From the NCBI GenBank assembly GCA_003535395.1, contig DOHE01000122.1, forward strand, positions 3,446 to 14,348: 10,903 nucleotides of DNA, given 5' to 3'. The notes beneath the pieces were generated by a model. That model worked only from the letters and a program-made list of their open reading frames with translations, was not told the origin of the DNA and ran no database searches. The position numbers and the translations under genes were made by a program. Positions 7,495 through 10,903 of the stretch are shown here, piece by piece. Positions within the stretch are counted from its first letter, which is position 1. Every line of letters starts with the position of its first letter. This stretch comes from Clostridiales bacterium (GTDB taxonomy: Bacteria > Bacillota > Clostridia > UBA8921).

Positions 7495-8547
7495 TCACTT
7501 TTTCAGCTTTTTGGGGATCATTACTGTATAATGGGTCCCCGCAACAAACAGCCCCATGATGGCGACATAGTCAAACGGTGTGTTGCCGTTTTCATTTGCG
7601 TCTCCGCTCGTATCTTCCCCGCTCGTATCTCCCACTGCCTTCTCTGCTGCCTTGGCAGCCAGGTAGTCTTCCCGGCTCTGGGCAACACGGCTATCGCCGG
7701 TGTTGCTGCCGGATGCGGCGCTGCCGCCGGCGCTGCTGCCGGAACTGCTGGAAGATGCATACTTGCTGTTGTATTCCGCCACCGCGGCATTCTTATACCG
7801 CGGTCCCTTGCTGCACCGGAGCGCGGTCAGCGGGCAGTGCCGGCTGCAGCCGGGACAGGTGAGGCGGCTTAAATATTCCTGGAGGGTTGGGATGGAACTG
7901 GTGGCCAGGTTGACCGCCGTCAGCCGGACAGTCTGATCGGAGCGCATGTCCTTGACGACAGCGGAGGCTACACTGAGCTCACCGTTTTGATTATCCGGAA
8001 GGAAGGGGGCGGTCAGGTTGGACAGGGTGTCAGTGCCGGCCATGGACCGGATCCCGGCCAGGACGATGACCAGGGACAGCGCCTGGGCAAAACCTGTCCG
8101 AACTCTGCTGAAATTGCTCATTTTCAGGAGCTTCCTGAAGAAATTCATGATGGACTGCCAGTGCAGACCGATATGCACCGAAAGCAGGATGAGCGCTGTA
8201 TAAGAGGCAAAATGGTGCCATTCGGACCAAAAGGTGAGGTTTTTTGTCTGGATCCAGGGATCCAGCGTGATAGAAATCTTGATCCCGCTCACCACGATGA
8301 AGGTGACCAGCAGGAGCAGCCCCGCATCCAGACCGTACATGAACCGGGTCCTGGCTGATGCCTTTCCGGAAATGAGGTTTTGGGTCACCCCTTTGATCCA
8401 TTTCCAGTTCCAGGCCTTGTGGATCAGAAACAGGATGAACACCCCGAGGCCCAGCAGTTCGTGAAGCAGCACACCGGTGAACAGGATCTTCATCAGCGCT
8501 ATCATGATCGTCGTCATGATCACATCCAGGATCATTTTCTTTTTCAT
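7495..8547 (-). CDS. DUF4405-like multi-pass membrane protein with cysteine cluster
   Basis: A 350-residue protein on the minus strand. Hydrophobic stretches near residues 5-28, 31-44, 73-93, 113-130, 153-170 and 325-343 suggest five or six membrane segments. H29, H43, H111-H112, H125 and H129 lie in or next to these segments, as in DUF4405/cytochrome b561-like proteins where such His may bind heme. That is inference. Next comes C231-x2-C234-x3-C238-x6-C245 (CPGCSRHCPLTALRC), then a Ser/Gly/Ala-rich low-complexity stretch (264-282), a charged segment, and a last membrane helix ending in basic IPKKLKK. The cysteine set could hold an Fe-S cluster or zinc. A role in membrane electron transfer is plausible but unproven. 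The ATG at 8547 is preceded by GAAGGGG about 9 nt away; M5 is an alternative start. The gene is monocistronic here and its upstream spacer carries repeats. Confidence 0.75.
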   Translation of the reverse strand: MKKKMILDVIMTTIMIALMKILFTGVLLHELLGLGVFILFLIHKAWNWKWIKGVTQNLISGKASARTRFMYGLDAGLLLLVTFIVVSGIKISITLDPWIQTKNLTFWSEWHHFASYTALILLSVHIGLHWQSIMNFFRKLLKMSNFSRVRTGFAQALSLVIVLAGIRSMAGTDTLSNLTAPFLPDNQNGELSVASAVVKDMRSDQTVRLTAVNLATSSIPTLQEYLSRLTCPGCSRHCPLTALRCSKGPRYKNAAVAEYNSKYASSSSSGSSAGGSAASGSNTGDSRVAQSREDYLAAKAAEKAVGDTSGEDTSGDANENGNTPFDYVAIMGLFVAGTHYTVMIPKKLKK

Positions 8548-8598
8548 TATCCGGAACCCCTTCCGCAGAAAACATATGATCTGAAGAAATCATAACAG

Positions 8599-8629
8599 CA
8601 GATAATGAATCCTGCATGTACATTATCTG
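8599..8629. repeat. Inverted repeat, 9-bp arms
   Basis: CAGATAATG (8599-8607) and CATTATCTG (8621-8629) are exact reverse complements around a 13-nt loop, 52 nt upstream of the membrane protein start. The right arm overlaps the first 35-bp repeat copy. It may be a regulator site or a leader hairpin for that gene. Confidence 0.55.
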
Positions 8630-8693
8630 ATGATTGTGTGAATAATTAGCTGATCCCATATCTGATAATTATGTGAATAAATAGCAGATCCCA
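8624..8693. repeat. Two tandem 35-bp direct repeats
   Basis: Copy 1 (8624-8658) starts TATCTGATGATTGTGTGAAT and copy 2 (8659-8693) starts TATCTGATAATTATGTGAAT. Both end in GATCCCA, and I count four mismatches in 35. Adjacent head-to-tail copies upstream of a membrane protein gene fit either a duplicated regulator site or simple slippage duplication. Confidence 0.8.
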
Positions 8694-8744
8694 TCTGTTC
8701 TTGACACAGATCCGGAAACAGTCCCCGCCAGTTCCCCCCGGTAA

Positions 8745-8772
8745 TATCGCCCTCCGGATATCGCCCTCCGGA
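8745..8772. repeat. Perfect 14-bp tandem duplication
   Basis: TATCGCCCTCCGGA occurs twice head to tail (8745-8758 and 8759-8772) with no mismatch. A related TCCGGAAAC occurs at 8711-8719 and again straddles the end of the second copy. It lies about 110 nt before the preferred MTHFR-like start. A recent slippage event is the simplest explanation. Confidence 0.85.
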
Positions 8773-8878
8773 AACTTGCCATCCCCCGGTCAAAATGATA
8801 AAATTTTTACGTGAGCAAAACCGCCGCTGCTGTATAAACCACGAAACATCACCAGAAGGGACGGAGAAGACACAGCCC

Positions 8879-9799
8879 ATGTTCAGAGAAAAGGTCCTGT
8901 CTGCACAGCCGGGGATCCTGACCTACGGGATCACCCCCCCGAAAAAGGATAATACACCTGAAAAAATCGCCGGGATCACCCAAAGACACATCGAGCGCAT
9001 CCGCAGCCTCCCCATCGATGCCCTCATTGTGTATGACATCCAGAATGAGGCAGAGCGCAACGGCAGCGAACGCCCCTTCCCCTTTCTGCCGACGCTGGAT
9101 GCGGATGTGTATGTGAATCATTATCTGGGGGAACTGAAGATCCCGAAGATCATTTACCGCTGTGTCGGAAAGTATAGCCGGGAGGAATTCACCTCCTGGC
9201 TGGGATCTGCCAGGGAAAGCGATAATGCATCTGTTTTCGTGGGAGCCGCTGCATCCGGACAAAAAGTGCGGTTGAAACTCAGCGAGGCCTATGGCCTGTA
9301 CCAGCAGATCCACCCGAATCTGCTCCTGGGCGGGGTGGCCATCCCGGAACGGCATATTCGCAGGACGGATGAGCATGCGCGGATCAGGGAAAAAATGGAA
9401 AAGGGATGCCGGTTTTTCGTATCCCAGGCGGTCTATGATGTGGCCGCATCGAAAAATTTTCTTTCAGATTTTTATTATCATTGCAAAGAGAGCGGCATCG
9501 GATTGGTGCCAGTGATTTTCACCCTGACTCCCTGCGGTTCCGCCAGAACCATCGAATTCATGAAATGGCTTGGCATCAGCATCCCCAAATGGCTGGAAAA
9601 TGACCTGGTGAACGCGGAGGACATCCTTGGCGAGTCCATGGATTTTCTGATGGAGATCGCTGCCGACCTGACAGCGTTCGCCCGGGGAAAGGGCATCCCT
9701 GTGGGATTCAACATCGAAAGCCTGTCCATCCGGAAGGCTGAGATCGATGCCTCCGTCCAGCTGGCACTGGATATCAAAAAAATGCTGCAGCCCGGATAA
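8879..9799 (+). CDS. Methylenetetrahydrofolate reductase-like protein (divergent)
   Basis: Encodes 306 residues from the ATG at 8879, close to the usual size of the MTHFR catalytic barrel. The frame is open from an upstream ATG at 8795, but that has no ribosome binding site and its extra 28 residues look non-conserved. GGAG at 8863-8866 is 12 nt before 8879, which is only fair. MTHFR-family marks are ALIVYDIQNEAER (48-60), RPFPFLPTLD (65-74), LGGVAIPERH (150-159) and FFVSQAVYD (179-187), whose Gln matches the folate-binding Gln of the family ITQ motif. The N-terminal motif is TYGITPP where classic enzymes have FEFFPP, so the catalytic Glu (E. coli E28) is replaced by Gly. The flavin-contacting RGD is also not seen (YRCVGKY instead), and the GYPE Tyr is Ile. 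A changed substrate or reaction is therefore possible. It is probably cytoplasmic. Confidence 0.8.
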   Translation: MFREKVLSAQPGILTYGITPPKKDNTPEKIAGITQRHIERIRSLPIDALIVYDIQNEAERNGSERPFPFLPTLDADVYVNHYLGELKIPKIIYRCVGKYSREEFTSWLGSARESDNASVFVGAAASGQKVRLKLSEAYGLYQQIHPNLLLGGVAIPERHIRRTDEHARIREKMEKGCRFFVSQAVYDVAASKNFLSDFYYHCKESGIGLVPVIFTLTPCGSARTIEFMKWLGISIPKWLENDLVNAEDILGESMDFLMEIAADLTAFARGKGIPVGFNIESLSIRKAEIDASVQLALDIKKMLQPG

Positions 9800-10007
9800 T
9801 ACAATACACGGAATATGCAATACGGTCATTCCGTCAAGCACGGGGCGACGATCTCATTCAAAATGATGCCGGAGTTCGAGTCTGTGATCCTACGCTCGTT
9901 CCTGCCCTGTTCAGGGAGGGAGGGTACCTGCCCGGATGTGACCATGGTGTCCCGCCGGATATCTCCTGGCAGGATCGACAGGGAGGATTTCAAAGGAGGA
10001 GAAAAAG
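9800..10007. other. Spacer with no recognised gene
   Basis: This is 208 nt between two plus-strand genes. It has a weak inverted repeat ACGGAAT/ATTCCGT (9808-9814 and 9828-9834), 9 nt after the MTHFR-like stop, which might be a poor terminator. CCCTGTTCAGGG (9905-9916) is nearly palindromic with a 2-nt centre. An open frame at 9815-10069 resembles nothing known and overlaps the next gene. No clear promoter or riboswitch was seen. Confidence 0.5.
9992..9999 (+). promoter_or_regulatory. Strong ribosome binding site of the isomerase gene
   Basis: AAAGGAGG is 8 nt upstream of the ATG at 10008, a near-perfect Shine-Dalgarno match that fixes this start and predicts high translation. Confidence 0.8.
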
Positions 10008-10772
10008 ATGCGTTTTGGAGTTTGTGCCGGGCCCAACATGCTGGATCAGGCGGCGGAAGCAGGATTTGACTATATTGAACTGGCAGCGGCGCCCATCGCA
10101 GGAATGGAGAAAGAGGTTTATCAGGAACTGGTGCGGAAGATGGCCGGTTCGCCTATCAAAGCAGAAGCCTTCAATATTTTTCTGCCGGGCACAATGAAAA
10201 TCATCGGACCGGAAGCGTCGCTGGAAACCCTGGAGGCTTATTTGTACAAAGCCCTTCCCCGACTGCGGGAACTGGGGGGAAAAGTCATCGTATTCGGCAG
10301 CGGTCTGACACGCCGGATCCCTGCGGAATGGCCGCCAGAATCAGCCCGGTCCCAGTTTGCCCAGGCGCTGCAGATATGCGGGGATGCGGCGGGGAAAGCA
10401 GGGATGACCATTGCCCTGGAACCCCTGAACCACAAGGATGTGGATCTGATCATAAATGCAGCCCAGGGGCTGGATCTGGTCAGGGAACTGGCCCATCCCC
10501 ATGTCCGCTTGCTGGTGGATACCTTCCATATGTATGTGGAAAGTGAGGATTACAGTGTATTATCTGGGATGGCGGGGTGGCTGGCCCATGTCCATATCGC
10601 CCGGGGAGAAGGCCGGAAATACCCAGCGGACCCGAGCGAGGATCGGTACGGAGAGTTTTTCGATGCCCTGCAAGACATCGGATACCAGGGCCGAATCAGC
10701 ATCGAAGCCAGCTGCACGGATTTCAGAACAGATGCGCCGATCGCACTGCAGATCCTGAGGTCAACCGGATAG
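10008..10772 (+). CDS. Sugar phosphate isomerase/epimerase-type TIM barrel
   Basis: A 254-residue protein of the xylose isomerase-like/AP endonuclease 2 superfamily, whose members isomerise or epimerise sugars and sugar acids with a divalent metal. The opening MRFGVCAGPN and GFDYIELA (19-26) are beta strands 1 and 2. Metal or catalytic candidates are E138 (IALEPLNHKD), D171 and H174 (LLVDTFHMY), H196 (AHVHIARGEGRKYP) and E233 (ISIEAS). The E-D-H-E set is intact, so the enzyme should be active. Length is near the family norm of about 250-290, and no signal peptide is present. It could process a sugar released by the upstream glycan block, but it is separated from it by about 4 kb including an opposite-strand gene, so this link is weak. 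The exact substrate cannot be assigned, as this family is badly over-annotated. Confidence 0.88.
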   Translation: MRFGVCAGPNMLDQAAEAGFDYIELAAAPIAGMEKEVYQELVRKMAGSPIKAEAFNIFLPGTMKIIGPEASLETLEAYLYKALPRLRELGGKVIVFGSGLTRRIPAEWPPESARSQFAQALQICGDAAGKAGMTIALEPLNHKDVDLIINAAQGLDLVRELAHPHVRLLVDTFHMYVESEDYSVLSGMAGWLAHVHIARGEGRKYPADPSEDRYGEFFDALQDIGYQGRISIEASCTDFRTDAPIALQILRSTG

Positions 10773-10816
10773 CGCTGACCTCTGGGATTTCAGGGAGATC
10801 CTCGTGATGAAATGAT

Positions 10817-10903
10817 GCCAAATACGGAAGTAAAGTATCGCCAAACCCGGAAGTAAAGTATTGCCAAACCCGGAAGTAAAGTATCGCCAAACCCGGAAGT
10901 AAA
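10817..10903. repeat. 23-bp tandem repeat array running off the window edge
   Basis: Copies start at 10817, 10840, 10863 and 10886, the last cut by the window end after 18 nt. Each begins GCCAAA, contains CGGAAGTAAA, and ends GTATC or GTATT. Copy 1 differs by TA in place of CC (AAATACGG versus AAACCCGG). There are no spacers between copies, so it is not a CRISPR array. It may be a simple minisatellite or the repeat-bearing end of a mobile element whose transposase would lie to the right, as IS21-family ends carry multiple repeated motifs. Confidence 0.85.

Larger units (their letters stand above)
8548..8878. other. Repeat-rich spacer between divergent genes
   Basis: This 331-nt stretch separates the minus-strand membrane protein gene from the plus-strand MTHFR-like gene, so it should contain both promoters. 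Its left part (to about 8700) is AT-rich and holds the 9-bp inverted repeat and the 35-bp tandem pair. Its right part is GC-rich and holds the 14-bp tandem pair. TTGACA at 8701-8706 has no good -10 at 17 nt. TATAAA at 8833-8838 has only a poor -35 (TTTACG, 21-nt spacing). No convincing gene or riboswitch was recognised. Confidence 0.6.

Noticed and set aside
7444..7530. Possible 28-residue small gene after the ATPase, with GAGGAG ahead of the ATG
   Set aside because: It runs into the 3' end of the convergent membrane protein gene and has no recognisable feature. The GAGGAG is part of a chance GGAGCTCC palindrome.
8030..8659. 209-codon minus-strand frame overlapping the membrane protein gene
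   Set aside because: It is out of frame with the clear membrane protein, and its N terminus lies in the 35-bp repeats. There is no family resemblance.
8701..8729. Promoter based on TTGACA at 8701
   Set aside because: The position 17 nt downstream is CCCGCC, and no -10-like sequence lies at 16-18 nt.
9815..10069. 84-codon plus-strand frame between the MTHFR-like and isomerase genes
   Set aside because: It has no ribosome binding site or known motif, and runs into the isomerase gene in another frame.
10817..10903. CRISPR array
   Set aside because: The 23-bp units touch each other with no variable spacers.

Overview
The window looks like a moderately GC-rich anaerobic Firmicute, most likely a Clostridia/Lachnospiraceae-type gut bacterium. 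This rests on strong AGGAGG-type ribosome binding sites, a Cys-type sulfatase, a stand-alone DUF4143-type ATPase, a DUF4405-like membrane protein with a cysteine cluster, and intracellular family 2 glycosidases. The taxonomic call is inference; there is no rRNA or other marker gene. Lentisphaerae also combine sulfatases, GH2 enzymes and UroD-like proteins and cannot be excluded.

Left part (1-5979, all + strand) is a glycan-degradation block. It holds the 3' end of a UroD-family gene, then a translationally coupled beta-helix lipoprotein (possibly GH110-like), a Cys-type sulfatase and a GH2 beta-galactosidase-like enzyme. The lipoprotein should sit outside the membrane. The sulfatase and GH2 have no signal peptide and should act in the cytoplasm on imported sulfated oligosaccharides. 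A weak hairpin after the GH2 gene may end the transcript.

Middle (5980-8547) starts with a more AT-rich spacer carrying an 18-bp-arm palindrome that overlaps the -35 box of a good promoter. It drives a DUF4143-type AAA ATPase, which converges on a minus-strand gene for a multi-pass DUF4405-like membrane protein with a C-x2-C-x3-C-x6-C cluster. The spacer upstream of that membrane gene (8548-8878) contains a 9-bp inverted repeat, two 35-bp tandem copies and a perfect 14-bp tandem duplication.

Right part (8879-10772, + strand) holds a methylenetetrahydrofolate reductase-like protein lacking the usual catalytic Glu, then, after a 208-bp spacer, a sugar phosphate isomerase/epimerase-type TIM barrel. 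The window ends inside a 23-bp tandem repeat array (10817 to the edge), possibly the end of a mobile element.

No tRNA, rRNA, CRISPR array or complete insertion sequence was seen. I found no clearly new system. The best leads are the ATPase palindrome-promoter, the divergent MTHFR-like protein, the cysteine-cluster membrane protein and the edge repeat array.
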